A stretch of DNA of 64,000 nucleotides from Burkholderiaceae bacterium (GCA_004323695.1 SCRU01000059.1:1-64000), one strand, 5' to 3'; counted from the first letter of the stretch, positions 28,573 through 37,616 are shown. Numbers and translations are program-made. Notes: generated from the letters alone by a model not told the origin.

Positions 28573-29319
28573 TCATGACGTCAGGGCCCAGGACCTCTGC
28601 GCTTTTTTCTTCGATTTCAGGTAATTCGCATAGGCCCAGCGGTTTCTGATCTTTGGCTTGCGTCCACGCCCGGCTGAAGACTTTCGCGACGTACCTGGCG
28701 CGCTCCCTGCACGCCCCTTGCCGCAAGCCCTGGCCGCCCTTGGCGAGCCAGGGCTTGCGGACAAGCCGGCCTTCGCCCCTGTCCAGCGCAGGCTTCCCTC
28801 GGCCGGTGTGAGGCCCAGCAGTTCAGCCCTCAAAACCGCAGGGGTCAACCAGTCAAAGCGATCGGCCACGGCTTTCGCCGCGGACGCGATACGCTCATGC
28901 AGGGACCGCGGTTGAGCGATCAACCAGGTCAAGTCGGCAACACAGTCCGCATTTGGCACTGTTATCCCGAGACCCCTTGCCAGCTCGAACTCAGCCCGCA
29001 GATCCGGCCCTGAACGCATGGCGTCGAGCAGCTCGTAAGGCATGCGATTTTCGCTCGCGCTGCACCTGGCGATCACATCCTGCATCGGAATGCCGGATAG
29101 CGCCATGGACATGACCTCCACCCATTCCTCACTTCCATCTTCATACTCGAACAACCCCAATTCACTGGCGCGCGCCACCACCAGCATCGGCTCGCGCTGC
29201 AAGACGCCAGCCGTGTCAAGCGCGGATTCCCCCGCTTCAATGGCTTTCAAAAGGGCTTTGTCATCTGATTTGGTCCAGACGTTCAAGGACCTTGGGTACC
29301 GAATGAATGCATGCTCCAT
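28573..29319 (-). CDS. Hypothetical protein with basic C-terminal tail
   Basis: The 248-residue product starts MEHAFIRYPRSLNVWTKSDD, where WTKSDDKALLKAI resembles a Myb/SANT-like helix. The C-terminal 70 residues are rich in Lys, Arg, Ser and Gly and would bind nucleic acid nonspecifically. I use the ATG at 29319; the track start 12 codons earlier is also possible. The gene is divergent from 29394. A DNA-associated role is inferred. Confidence 0.6.
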   Translation of the reverse strand: MEHAFIRYPRSLNVWTKSDDKALLKAIEAGESALDTAGVLQREPMLVVARASELGLFEYEDGSEEWVEVMSMALSGIPMQDVIARCSASENRMPYELLDAMRSGPDLRAEFELARGLGITVPNADCVADLTWLIAQPRSLHERIASAAKAVADRFDWLTPAVLRAELLGLTPAEGSLRWTGAKAGLSASPGSPRAARACGKGRAGSAPGTSRKSSAGRGRKPKIRNRWAYANYLKSKKKAQRSWALTS

Positions 29320-29393
29320 GAGACTCAGTATCCGCACTTGATTTGATTTCGTCAAGGTATACTGTCACGAACGATTTAACACCCCCGTGAATC

Positions 29394-29744
29394 ATGACCA
29401 CCCCCAATATACCCAACAAACGGTACAACTCCCAGGAACATAAGGCCTGCTGCAATTGGGGAACATTTTCCGAAGGCTTCACCGATCATTTCAAGAAACT
29501 GTTTGGTAGCCCGGCAAGCGAAGAGAACTGGAAGATGGCAATCCGTGATTGGCGAGCAGGAAATACAGGCTATGAAGCGGCCCATAACGCCCGGGCACGA
29601 GAAAAGGATGCGGCTGAAAAGGCCTCAGCGCCCGCCTGGGTCTGGATTGGCGGAAGGAACTACGCCCTGGAGGGCTCTGACCTGGCGAAGCGGTTTGGCA
29701 GGCCTAAGCCACAAAATTCGCATTTATCGCCATCGTCGCCATAA
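29394..29744 (+). CDS. Hypothetical protein, 116 residues
   Basis: A polar helical protein with CCNWGTFSEGF near the start and a central RDWRAGNTGYEAAHNARARE. No motif recognised. It starts 42 bases after the previous-frame inverted promoter region that serves the divergent 28573 gene. Function unknown. Confidence 0.6.
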   Translation: MTTPNIPNKRYNSQEHKACCNWGTFSEGFTDHFKKLFGSPASEENWKMAIRDWRAGNTGYEAAHNARAREKDAAEKASAPAWVWIGGRNYALEGSDLAKRFGRPKPQNSHLSPSSP

Positions 29745-29750
29745 AATTGA

Positions 29751-29774
29751 TTCGTACCAAAATTCAGTTACGAA
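29751..29774. promoter_or_regulatory. TTCGTA-N12-TACGAA inverted repeat
   Basis: A 6-bp inverted repeat lies 12 bases before the ATG at 29786, overlapping where the ribosome site would be. It has the same TTCG/CGAA half-site logic as other repeats in the window and could be an operator. Confidence 0.4.
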
Positions 29775-29785
29775 ACAGGATTTCC

Positions 29786-30625
29786 ATGTCTTGCCAACTC
29801 TCTTCCCACGCAACGGTCGATGTTGTCGCCAGTGAACTGGAGCGCCAGGGAATGGGCAACGCCGCAGAACTTGGGCTCGCTCTACGCGTGGCAAATTTGC
29901 AAGCGGTCCATGCTCGATACTCGGCCTCGAAAACCCTCCCCTCCCTCGGTGAGGATGTATACAGCTTTCGCCCTCTTCAACCCCTTTCTCCAGAGACTAC
30001 GCTCAAGCAAATTCGTCATTTTGAGTATCAGGTCTCCAGTCTTCGGGACTACGAGAAATCGGATCTTGCCCCAATGTTGGCCAAAGCAAAGCTCAACCTG
30101 AGCAGGGAGATCATTTCGCAGTATTTCACCAAGGAAGAGTTGCAGGCAATCGAATCGAAAGGTAAGAGGGGCGCTGTGATTCGAGCAGTATTCTTGCTGA
30201 TGACTCACCCGCATGCCTCAAATGGCTCGATGGCTGTTCGTGCTGGGGCACGTTGGCTGGATCTACACAATCGCAGCCAGGCCGGAGATTGCGCCCGAAT
30301 CGCCAGCGGCGACCATTCAGCAAGGCTTAGTGGATTCACGCTGACATCCTCGGCCTATCCCAAGGCTCTGGAGCAGGCAGCACTGATGTTGTCCATGGCA
30401 GATCGACCAACTTACGAGCATATCGACAATGACTTTTCAAGGGAAATCGCCAAGGCATGCTTTGACGATCTTTTACAAAAGGTGATGGCAGAAGCCGTCG
30501 CAATTTCACCGAGCAGTGCCGAGTTCGAACTAGCTCCGTGGGGGCTTCATGAGGCCGATGTTGAGCGTGTCTACGAGTCACCCATTCAGGCTCCCAGCCC
30601 GATGGGTTCGGCGTGTAATTTCTGA
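29786..30625 (+). CDS. Hypothetical protein, 279 residues
   Basis: A mostly helical protein without recognised motifs; segments such as EEVQVSSL-like helices and GRGAVIRAVFLLM suggest a compact all-alpha fold. I use the ATG at 29786 because the repeat at 29751-29774 is upstream, rather than the track start at 29747. It is followed by the response regulator after 90 bases. Function unknown. Confidence 0.6.
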   Translation: MSCQLSSHATVDVVASELERQGMGNAAELGLALRVANLQAVHARYSASKTLPSLGEDVYSFRPLQPLSPETTLKQIRHFEYQVSSLRDYEKSDLAPMLAKAKLNLSREIISQYFTKEELQAIESKGKRGAVIRAVFLLMTHPHASNGSMAVRAGARWLDLHNRSQAGDCARIASGDHSARLSGFTLTSSAYPKALEQAALMLSMADRPTYEHIDNDFSREIAKACFDDLLQKVMAEAVAISPSSAEFELAPWGLHEADVERVYESPIQAPSPMGSACNF

Positions 30626-30714
30626 TTCGGGCGCAACATCACCAACTTGCCTGCCCGCCGCCGAAACTGTTACGCTGCCAAATCCTCGCCCAATAAATCG
30701 CCGAATACAGAACC

Positions 30715-31353
30715 ATGATCTTTTATGTCATCGACGATCACCCCATGATGCGCGACGCCATCGTGATGTCACTTCGGCGCATGCGTCCGGGCGCTACTAT
30801 CCTGGAATTCGATCGAATCGATGCACTTGAAAAGGCAAACTCAAAAGGCCAGTCAACTCAGCCGCCCGATCTGATTTCCATCGACATCAACCTCCCGGAC
30901 AATGACTCTTCCTCAGGGGTACAGCGAATCCGCTCTTTGTACCCTTCATCGCCCATCGCCGTCTTCTCCAACCTCCCGGCGGCCGAGATGGAGGATGATT
31001 GTGTTGCGTCTGGAGCTGACATCTACATCGAAAAGTCGGCGGGTGCGGGTCACTACCGCGAGGCCCTGGAGGCATTGCTGACGGCAGATACGACGGAATC
31101 GGAATTACTACCCGGCGAAATCAATGCGCAGGAGGTGCAGGCTACCGGAGTGGCCGGCGCCAAACTATCCAAACGACAAAAGCAGCTGATAACTATGATC
31201 GACCGCGGCCTGACGAATCGTCAGATGTCGGTGGAGCTCGGCCTGTCGGAACAAACGGTGAAAGTGCATTTGTGGCGCATGTTTCGCCGCATTGGTGTGA
31301 ACAACCGGACTCAGGCCCTGCACTTCGCCCGGGAACACGGACTCTACATCTGA
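30715..31353 (+). CDS. NarL/FixJ-type response regulator
   Basis: The 212-residue protein has a receiver domain with acidic pair DD (residues 7-8), phosphoacceptor Asp57 in ISIDINLPD and a conserved lysine in YIEKS, then a LuxR-type HTH (LSKRQKQLITMIDRGLTNRQMS) to the C-terminus. Such proteins activate or repress promoters after phosphorylation by a histidine kinase. No kinase is in the window, so it may take its signal from the host or a distant gene. Confidence 0.92.
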   Translation: MIFYVIDDHPMMRDAIVMSLRRMRPGATILEFDRIDALEKANSKGQSTQPPDLISIDINLPDNDSSSGVQRIRSLYPSSPIAVFSNLPAAEMEDDCVASGADIYIEKSAGAGHYREALEALLTADTTESELLPGEINAQEVQATGVAGAKLSKRQKQLITMIDRGLTNRQMSVELGLSEQTVKVHLWRMFRRIGVNNRTQALHFAREHGLYI

Positions 31354-31421
31354 TCCGCTTCAGGATGGGCCAACGTAAAACTGGCCATGATTTTGCGCCC
31401 AATATGCCTTGAGCCCAACTG

Positions 31422-31453
31422 TACGAATTTTTACTTTGCGTAAAAATCTCGTA
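31422..31453. promoter_or_regulatory. Inverted repeat upstream of the 647-residue HTH protein
   Basis: TACGA-n-TTTTTAC-TTTGC-GTAAAAA-nn-TCGTA forms a near-perfect two-tier inverted repeat that ends 11 bases before the ATG at 31465. It would mask translation or transcription start and is likely an operator, plausibly for the encoded HTH protein itself. Confidence 0.6.
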
Positions 31454-31464
31454 TCCTCTGGGCG

Positions 31465-33408
31465 ATGCAACACAAGCTACTCCCATTGGCCCCTGGCATT
31501 GCCTACGGACTGCCTTGGCGGTTCAACTTTCGCTCCGGGCGTCGTCCGGAGAGCCTATCGAGGTTCTCTGATCCGGTATTCATTGCAAGCTTGACGGCCG
31601 AGGAGCTCAGGCAATGCGAAGCATCTATCGAGGGACTTCTTGAAAAGTTACTCGAACGCAAGTTGCTTCCTGCCAGGATAACGCGCCACGTAGTCTCCGA
31701 CAAGGTAGCCGAGAAGATCGTTGCTGAGCAAACGGGGGCCGGCGTCAGGGTTGGCAGGGGTTCGAGCCATTTCACTGTCGCTGAAGCGTCCGAATGGATA
31801 GGTCGAAGCGTCAACCGGTTGATCAAAGCTCTGGAGCCAGCGCCGGGCGCTCAGCGCGGGTACATGGGCTTTCGGGAAAGTGACCTGGAGGACATCGGGC
31901 GACACGGGATGGTCCCAAGCCTTTTGGGCAACAAAGCCCAAATCAAAAGAACTGATTCAAGAGGACGCAGGGCCCAATCGACATTTGTCGTTGATCTCTG
32001 CGATCCCGTGACCGAGGCCCAAAGACGATCCAGGATCAATCGCTCACTGCGCCTGATAAGTCCAGATGGCATTATTGCCGGCGATGATTTCAGGTTGGGC
32101 TGGCTCTTGTTTGAGGCACACCGTTTCATTGCGCTCGATCAAAAACCAGCCAGAAGTTCTGAGCAAGTCGTCAAGGCACTTCTGGAAAATAAATCAAGGC
32201 CGGCCCAGGCTCTTGGGAACTTGCTGCGCTCAAGGCTGGAGGAGATTTCCAATAGCAAGGTCTCGGACGAAATCCGGTGGATATTGGCCGTGACGACAAA
32301 AATGTCATCGAGGCCTTTGGCGCTACCAGATGACATGCTGCAAGAGATCTACGGCCTTGGCGGCATTGCCCACGGGCTCGATTCGCTGCGTTGGGCCAGC
32401 GAGCAAACAGGCCTTGGCTACCAGAGAGTTCAATCGAGCCTGCAATTGCTGATCAAGAGAACGTTGGGCATGTCCATTTACTCTCCTGCGTTGCACTGGA
32501 TGAGAGATGAGTTGAAAGTAGCTCAATTCATGGCTGCCAGCGGACTTCAGCACAAATTGGCTCCAAGAATTGGCAAGGTGCATGTAGTCGGGGCGTGCAA
32601 ATTCATAAATGAATTCCTTGGATGGAGACTCCCTGGGCAGGTGATCGGTTTGATCCCTTCAGTTGCCGACGATCCAAAGGAGCCGCTGTTTTTCTGGAGC
32701 AAGGCGATTCCAACGGAGGCTGTCTTGGACGTTTGCAGGAAAGCACTGGACCAAACCATTTTCTCTGGCGCATTCAGCCTGGAGGCGATATCCATTCCCA
32801 ACAGACTGAAGCGAACGTCCTTGACCCGGGAACAGTGTGCTTGTGTCATCGATGCGTGGCCAGCCGCGAGATGGGTTGGAAAGTCTGAGCACGAGTGGGG
32901 AGTCATCCAGACACGAAAATCCGGAAATTTCAGAGAACTACGTCGCGCTCAAGAAGTCCTTGAACAAATACTTCATGTGGCTTGGCCGAAGGCACTTTCC
33001 ATATCAAGTGTCAGGTCTGTTTTACAGAAACCGCTTACCAATGGTCAAGGGAAGGTGCGGCAATTAGCGCCAGACACCGTCCTATTGCAGGCTTGGGGAT
33101 CAGAAGAAGGGATCAAACGAGAGGGAATAAGCCTGAAGCTGGCAAAAGCACCGCCAAATAGCTATTGGCGCGATCGCCAGATGGAGCGGGCCACACTTAA
33201 ATTTCTCCGCAATCGCGGAGGCCAGGCTACCCGCAGCGACCTGATCAAGCATCTACGTTCTGTCGGGAATCCCCAATTTTCATTACACAGAGATCTGCTT
33301 GCACGGGTACGCAATCTTCCATACGTGCTCGAGCCTGACAAGAGCAACTTTGCCTTGCCATCATGGGCGCTTGCTACCGCAAAAGAGGCGGCCCAAACAA
33401 CCGCCTGA
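31465..33408 (+). CDS. Large protein with MerR/excisionase-like and C-terminal winged HTH
   Basis: The 647-residue protein has an N-terminal-third segment FTVAEASEWIGRSVNRLIKAL...GFRESDLEDI that fits a MerR/excisionase-type winged HTH, and a C-terminal segment TLKFLRNRGGQATRSDLIKHLR that looks like a second winged helix. The middle is helical with no catalytic motif. I do not recognise the family. Candidates are a replication initiator, a transposition or recombination accessory protein, or a large regulator. Confidence 0.7.
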   Translation: MQHKLLPLAPGIAYGLPWRFNFRSGRRPESLSRFSDPVFIASLTAEELRQCEASIEGLLEKLLERKLLPARITRHVVSDKVAEKIVAEQTGAGVRVGRGSSHFTVAEASEWIGRSVNRLIKALEPAPGAQRGYMGFRESDLEDIGRHGMVPSLLGNKAQIKRTDSRGRRAQSTFVVDLCDPVTEAQRRSRINRSLRLISPDGIIAGDDFRLGWLLFEAHRFIALDQKPARSSEQVVKALLENKSRPAQALGNLLRSRLEEISNSKVSDEIRWILAVTTKMSSRPLALPDDMLQEIYGLGGIAHGLDSLRWASEQTGLGYQRVQSSLQLLIKRTLGMSIYSPALHWMRDELKVAQFMAASGLQHKLAPRIGKVHVVGACKFINEFLGWRLPGQVIGLIPSVADDPKEPLFFWSKAIPTEAVLDVCRKALDQTIFSGAFSLEAISIPNRLKRTSLTREQCACVIDAWPAARWVGKSEHEWGVIQTRKSGNFRELRRAQEVLEQILHVAWPKALSISSVRSVLQKPLTNGQGKVRQLAPDTVLLQAWGSEEGIKREGISLKLAKAPPNSYWRDRQMERATLKFLRNRGGQATRSDLIKHLRSVGNPQFSLHRDLLARVRNLPYVLEPDKSNFALPSWALATAKEAAQTTA

Positions 33409-33437
33409 GCTGAAATCGTTTTGCGCCTGCAGTTTCG

Positions 33438-33572
33438 ATGGAAAAGGTGGCGGCCGGGCGCACCTGCCCATGCTGCCGTCGAGGCAACGCGATGGACCTC
33501 TCGGTCCAATCCCCTGGTGGATTGGCAAAAAAGTGCCGCTACTGCGGGCATGAGAAAAGCAGTGGAGTCTAG
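33438..33572 (+). CDS. 44-residue zinc-ribbon protein, paralog of 61152
   Basis: This ORF is too short for the track. It encodes MEKVAAGRTCPCCRRGNAM, then KKCRYCGHEKSSGV, with two CxxC pairs that should bind one zinc. About 70 percent of its residues match the C-terminal two thirds of the minus-strand 66-residue protein at 61152-61352, so the two are paralogs 28 kb apart. An in-frame TGA upstream rules out a longer start. No good ribosome site is visible, so it could be a relic. Confidence 0.65.
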   Translation: MEKVAAGRTCPCCRRGNAMDLSVQSPGGLAKKCRYCGHEKSSGV

Positions 33573-33663
33573 TCGTTGCAGGTGCACCCGCAACATCGGA
33601 AAACCATGCTGAATCGCCACTAACACTGAACACAGTACCGAAAACATTTCAACCGATTGATTC

Positions 33664-33711
33664 TTGGCGTATTACCATTGCGAAACATTATTCGCGCTAG
33701 TAATACGCCAA
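33664..33711. promoter_or_regulatory. 12-bp inverted repeat abutting the methyltransferase start
   Basis: TTGGCGTATTAC (33664-33675) and GTAATACGCCAA (33700-33711) are perfect inverted copies separated by 24 bases; the spacer contains its own repeat GCGAA-acatta-TTCGC. The right arm ends one base before the ATG at 33713. This nested arrangement strongly suggests a repressor site that controls the methyltransferase operon. Confidence 0.7.
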
Positions 33712-33712
33712 A

Positions 33713-35089
33713 ATGAACCAATCCAAACATGCAACCAACTCGAATCCACCCCAGTTCGGCGGATTTTCCAACGCGGCAACTCTAACGGCGGCGGAAACCC
33801 TGTGCTCAGACAGGGACACATGGGACGTCATCCGCGATCGCTGGCTGACCGATAGCACCTTCAGCCTTGCGGTTGGGCGGTCAGTGATTTTCGCCAGCGA
33901 AATTCTCTTGAAGTGCGAAGAGGCGACCGTTGTCCGAAAGATCCAACGGGTATGCAAGTCAGGTGATGCATACGAATTTCAATGGGAGGTGCTCGCCTCC
34001 GATAGAACTCTGCACCTGGCCAAAGACAGCGAATTGAGCCAGCCGCCGTACGTGCCATGGGCGATATTCAAGTCCCTCTTCAAGACCAAGCTCCAAGGTT
34101 TTGGCATCAACGTCGATGAAGTCGATTGGCAGGAGGTAGCCGAGCAGTTCAGCAAGTCGAACGATCCTGGCCCGCGCCAGGCTCAAACGACCAAACAAGA
34201 TGACACTCAGGTCGATGTAGGCGAAGAAATCGATTCGAACGCCCGCGCCATCGATCCTGATGTGCTTGCTGTGCTCAGGGAAGGCAACTGTAACGGCACG
34301 AACTACTTTTTGCCACCCAGGCAGCTTGATCGCAAGCTCTATGAACGCACAAATGCGGTTTTGACCGAGCTGGGTGGAAAATGGAAATCCGGCAAGACCA
34401 AGGCGCATGTCTTCGACATACCTGCCGAAGAGGCTCTATATGCAGCACTTGCGACTGGTCATTACGTCAACTCGAAGGATTTCGGCTTCTTTCCGACTCC
34501 TGAAAACCTGGCCAGGCAAGCGGTCAAACTCGCTTGCCTTATGCCAGGCATGATCGTTCTGGAGCCAAGCGCCGGCCGCGGCGCACTTGCACTGGAGGCA
34601 GCCAAGATCGTCGGCCAGGACAATGTTTATTGCTACGATCTGCTAACGAGCCATGCCGAAACCCTTCGCGAGGCCGGATTCAAAAACACGACGCAAGGGG
34701 ATTTTCTCAAGGCTGAGCCCGTACGCCGGTTCGATGCCGTGGTCATGAATCCGCCATTCGGGCGGCTTCAGGATATAGCTCACGTCGAGCGCGCCGCTCG
34801 ACTACTCGAGCCAGACGGCGTGCTTGTCGCAATCATGGGGCCAGGCTTCAAGTACCGAAGCACGGCTGCAGCGACGAGGTTCCGTGAATTCGCTCAAGAC
34901 TGCGGTGCACGTATCGACGACATCGAAGCGGGGGCATTCAAGAGCGCTGGTACCAATGTTGCAAGTGTCATGGTCCGCATGGAGGCAAAGAATTTCCCCT
35001 GGAATAAAGACGCGCAGGCACAGGCAGACGACCTTACCGATATGTCCGATTCGAACGATCTGCTGCCGATTGAGCGCATGCGCGCATAA
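33713..35089 (+). CDS. N6-adenine DNA methyltransferase-like protein
   Basis: The 458-residue product has SAM-binding motif I in VLEPSAGRGALALEAA and motif IV NPPF in AVVMNPPFGRLQDIAHV, preceded by FGFFPTPENLARQAVKL, which is the usual entry of phage and plasmid N6-adenine methyltransferases. The N-terminal 200 residues hold no known motif and may recognise DNA. No partner nuclease is adjacent, so it may protect the element's DNA or act as an orphan regulator. Its operon is preceded by the nested inverted repeat. Confidence 0.85.
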   Translation: MNQSKHATNSNPPQFGGFSNAATLTAAETLCSDRDTWDVIRDRWLTDSTFSLAVGRSVIFASEILLKCEEATVVRKIQRVCKSGDAYEFQWEVLASDRTLHLAKDSELSQPPYVPWAIFKSLFKTKLQGFGINVDEVDWQEVAEQFSKSNDPGPRQAQTTKQDDTQVDVGEEIDSNARAIDPDVLAVLREGNCNGTNYFLPPRQLDRKLYERTNAVLTELGGKWKSGKTKAHVFDIPAEEALYAALATGHYVNSKDFGFFPTPENLARQAVKLACLMPGMIVLEPSAGRGALALEAAKIVGQDNVYCYDLLTSHAETLREAGFKNTTQGDFLKAEPVRRFDAVVMNPPFGRLQDIAHVERAARLLEPDGVLVAIMGPGFKYRSTAAATRFREFAQDCGARIDDIEAGAFKSAGTNVASVMVRMEAKNFPWNKDAQAQADDLTDMSDSNDLLPIERMRA

Positions 35090-35102
35090 CCCGGAACTCA
35101 AT

Positions 35103-35585
35103 ATGGCTAACGTTGACCAAGGCAAGAAGGCGCTCATTGCGGCCGCACTCAAACAGGTCGTCCCTGCTGGGTGGAAGTATTCCCTCTCCGTAGACCGCCA
35201 CAGTACGATCGTCATGACGATTTCGGCCGCCCCCGTGGACTTTTTCGAGGTTGTGCACACCAAACGGAAGGCCCGCAACCCCGAGTCCAATCGCGCATCG
35301 GGCAATATGTCGCTCAACCACTTCCACCTGGGTCAGGTGTTTGATGGCGAGCTCCTGGAAGTTTTCAAGCGAATCACGGCTGCCCTCAACACCGGGAACC
35401 ATGACAGGAGCGACCCCATGACCGATTACTTTGACGTTGGACATTACGTCGAAATCAACGTAGGACGCTGGAACAAACCGTTCGTGTGCACGGCTCCCCC
35501 GCATACAGCAGAGACGGTCGAATCTGCAACTGAGTATTTCCGCGATGAGGATGGGCAGTCTTCATCCGAGACCCCGCGCGGATGA
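35103..35585 (+). CDS. LPD29-like small protein with PRG tail
   Basis: The 160-residue product has DYFDVGHYVEINVGRWNKPF near its C-terminus, which resembles a domain associated with large polyvalent proteins of mobile elements (LPD29-like; moderate confidence). The ATG at 35103 lies 13 bases after the methyltransferase stop. The last residues are SETPRG, matching the C-terminal peptide shared with the 43.8-52.4 kb cluster. Confidence 0.7.
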   Translation: MANVDQGKKALIAAALKQVVPAGWKYSLSVDRHSTIVMTISAAPVDFFEVVHTKRKARNPESNRASGNMSLNHFHLGQVFDGELLEVFKRITAALNTGNHDRSDPMTDYFDVGHYVEINVGRWNKPFVCTAPPHTAETVESATEYFRDEDGQSSSETPRG

Positions 35586-35631
35586 TGCGACCTTAGGCGA
35601 CTTTCCATTTCACCAGAGAGGAGATCCCAGA

Positions 35632-36318
35632 ATGTCATACGACGCCCGAGTCACATTTGAAGCTTGCATTCGCGATGACGTCACCCGCGAGCAAGTCGCA
35701 GCGGCGGTTCGCCCGCTACTGGACTATTCCGGCACGGAGCTTCGTGTCACAGAAGACCCCATGGCAAGCAAGATGGTCGCTCTCGAAGGGGGGCTGCTCA
35801 TCGTGTCGATTGATGATGCTGTTGGTTACTCGTTTCAACAAGAAATTTTCCAGCCAGTTGTTCAAGCTGTCGGGCTTCTGGTCAGCGAGCCATTCGAGGC
35901 TTGCCTGGAGAACCAAGACACCGGCGACGCTGACGAACGGTATATGACCCTGATTGGCGGGCCCAAGGGAATGATCCCTGAATACCTTTCAAAGTGTACC
36001 AAGGAGGAGATCGACGGCATGCTCTCTCGGATCGTCTTGCCGCCGGGGACCGGTGGCATTTCCATTGACGAGATGGCACACACCAATTACGTTCGCCTCT
36101 CCACCATCGCGAGTGGTTCAGGAGATCAGGAGCCGGTCGACCGGTTTGTCGTGAACCTGGACGGGCTCGTTCTTGACGAGCACAAGCGTGGTCGGATCGC
36201 AAGGCTCACAGCCTTGCTGGCACGAGAAATAGCAAGCGAGGAACACTCCATCAACTTGGCCAGTGCTGTCGACCAGGAAAGACCAGTCGATGAAACAGCG
36301 CAATACCCAATGGGGTAA
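35632..36318 (+). CDS. Hypothetical protein, 228 residues
   Basis: The ATG at 35632 has GAGGAGATCC upstream, so I prefer it to the track start. The protein is acidic, mixed alpha/beta, with LEGGLLIVSIDDAVGYSF in the first third. It ends in QYPMG, a possible distant variant of the PRG-type tails. It lies 46 bases after the previous gene, in the same run. Confidence 0.65.
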   Translation: MSYDARVTFEACIRDDVTREQVAAAVRPLLDYSGTELRVTEDPMASKMVALEGGLLIVSIDDAVGYSFQQEIFQPVVQAVGLLVSEPFEACLENQDTGDADERYMTLIGGPKGMIPEYLSKCTKEEIDGMLSRIVLPPGTGGISIDEMAHTNYVRLSTIASGSGDQEPVDRFVVNLDGLVLDEHKRGRIARLTALLAREIASEEHSINLASAVDQERPVDETAQYPMG

Positions 36319-36381
36319 TTCCTCGAGCTCGTCTAGTCCATCCCCACAAGCATTCAAGAGCAATTTCCGAAAGAGCACAAA

Positions 36382-36750
36382 ATGTCCACAAAGAACCTAC
36401 CCTCCATGTCTCCCACAATCCTGCCCCAGATCCAGGATGTTCACGACCTCATTGATGCGGCGCGCGAGGCGAGTTCCGTGATTGTCGATCCGGCATTGAA
36501 GGCAAAATTGGACAGCGCCATCAACGCTTTCACAATGACGAGAACTACTCAGGCATGGGCCATCGAAGACGTCATAAACCAGGCTGAAAATTGGGCAGAG
36601 GTAGATCTGACCGAAGATCAGGCCAGGGCAATTCTTTTCAAAATGGGAGGTTTCGATGAGCTCTTCGATCAAGAACTCGAGTCGTTCCGCAGCGAAGTAA
36701 CTTCAGCCATCGAATCAGGAGCCGACGAAACCAGTCCAGAAAAGTTATGA
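36382..36750 (+). CDS. Hypothetical helical protein, 122 residues
   Basis: An acidic, all-helical protein (IQDVHDLIDAAREASSVIV, EDQARAILFKMGGFDELF). The start is ATG at 36382. It follows the previous gene by 63 bases and converges on the repressor-like gene. Function unknown. Confidence 0.65.
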   Translation: MSTKNLPSMSPTILPQIQDVHDLIDAAREASSVIVDPALKAKLDSAINAFTMTRTTQAWAIEDVINQAENWAEVDLTEDQARAILFKMGGFDELFDQELESFRSEVTSAIESGADETSPEKL

Positions 36751-36775
36751 GGACCGGCGGCTTCTGAGTACAGCC

Positions 36776-37186
36776 TTAGTCGTCGGCACGCTCTTGCACC
36801 AACTCAATTTCCATAAGATGCGTTCGAAGGGCCCTCTTCCCCTTTGAGTTGCTCGCGCGCCAGACGCGGGCCGCAAGTTCAAGGAAGCGCTGCTCGGCTG
36901 CATCGGCGGCCGTCTTCTCCTGTTCATCGCGCTCGTAGTCGAGCCATCCCACGGGCCGGCGACAATGTTTCTCGATCTGTCGCGCGAGCTTGTCGTTGAT
37001 AATCCTCACGCCCTTGATCTGACTCCACATGGTGGGGTGCACCTGGATGTGAGCGGCAAACGCCTTCTCAATGCCGTTGGGCGGAGTGTCCGCGGCGATC
37101 GCTGCTCGAGCGAACTCCTTGAATAAAAACTGCACATTGTTCTTGCGGTGCAGGACAATATCTTGATCTGAGGTGGTCGTGTTCAC
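36776..37186 (-). CDS. Cro/CI-type repressor-like protein upstream of the tRNA array
   Basis: The 136-residue product (GTG start at 37186) has a central HTH-like segment FAAHIQVHPTMWSQIKGVRIINDKLARQIEK, followed by a charged C-terminal helix. The track's longer form from 37255 would translate AT-rich promoter sequence, so I prefer the GTG, although its ribosome site is weak. It is divergent from the leader of the tRNA array, with two inverted repeats between, so it is a good candidate regulator of the array. Confidence 0.6.
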   Translation of the reverse strand: MNTTTSDQDIVLHRKNNVQFLFKEFARAAIAADTPPNGIEKAFAAHIQVHPTMWSQIKGVRIINDKLARQIEKHCRRPVGWLDYERDEQEKTAADAAEQRFLELAARVWRASNSKGKRALRTHLMEIELVQERADD

Positions 37187-37268
37187 TGGAGTCGTGTGAT
37201 TCAGTCTGTGATGAAATTGCAACGCGAAAATTATTTTCAAAAAAGATTGTCTCAAACCTTGCGCACTG

Positions 37269-37314
37269 AGTAAAGAACGTTTACTATTCCCCGTATCGAC
37301 GAAATAGCTTCGTC
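37269..37314. promoter_or_regulatory. Two inverted repeats in the divergent region before the tRNA array
   Basis: AGTAAA-N5-TTTACT (37269-37285) and GACGAA-N5-TTCGTC (37298-37314) are two 6-bp inverted repeats with the same 5-bp spacer, 12 bases apart. They lie between the repressor-like gene and the leader ORF, fitting two operator sites for a dimeric HTH protein. Confidence 0.6.
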
Positions 37315-37355
37315 AAATTTTTCAACCAACACAAACTGACCCAACAGGAACCATC

Positions 37356-37547
37356 GTGAAAACCAGACTGACCGCAACAAGCATTCGACCCGCATCGGGC
37401 CGGGCGTTGGCGCACGTCACGATGTGTGGCGGCTTTGGGCGGTCCAGTTCAAACCTGAATCAGCACCCGAGGTCCCAATCCATGCCAGCCACGTTGTGGC
37501 TCCAAGGTTATGAGGATCAGGTGCAGCCGGGCGGAGGCAGCGCATAA
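37356..37547 (+). CDS. Possible leader ORF of the tRNA array
   Basis: A 63-codon ORF starting with GTG has AGGA six bases upstream. Its composition is odd (Ser, Arg and Gly-rich, no predicted fold). It ends just before a strong terminator, so it may be a leader peptide gene or an untranslated RNA. Treat as uncertain. Confidence 0.35.
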   Translation: MKTRLTATSIRPASGRALAHVTMCGGFGRSSSNLNQHPRSQSMPATLWLQGYEDQVQPGGGSA

Positions 37548-37575
37548 GCGCAACCCTTCAAAACTCTCTCAAAAG

Positions 37576-37615
37576 AGGCCCGGGCACCGAAAGGTTCCGG
37601 GCCTCTTTGTTTTGT
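37576..37615 (+). terminator. Rho-independent terminator before the tRNA array
   Basis: GAGGCCCGG and CCGGGCCTC form a 9-bp GC-rich hairpin followed by TTTGTTTT. It should end transcripts from the leader ORF or, as an attenuator, regulate entry into the array. The first tRNA gene begins 185 bases later. Confidence 0.85.
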
Positions 37616-37616
37616 T

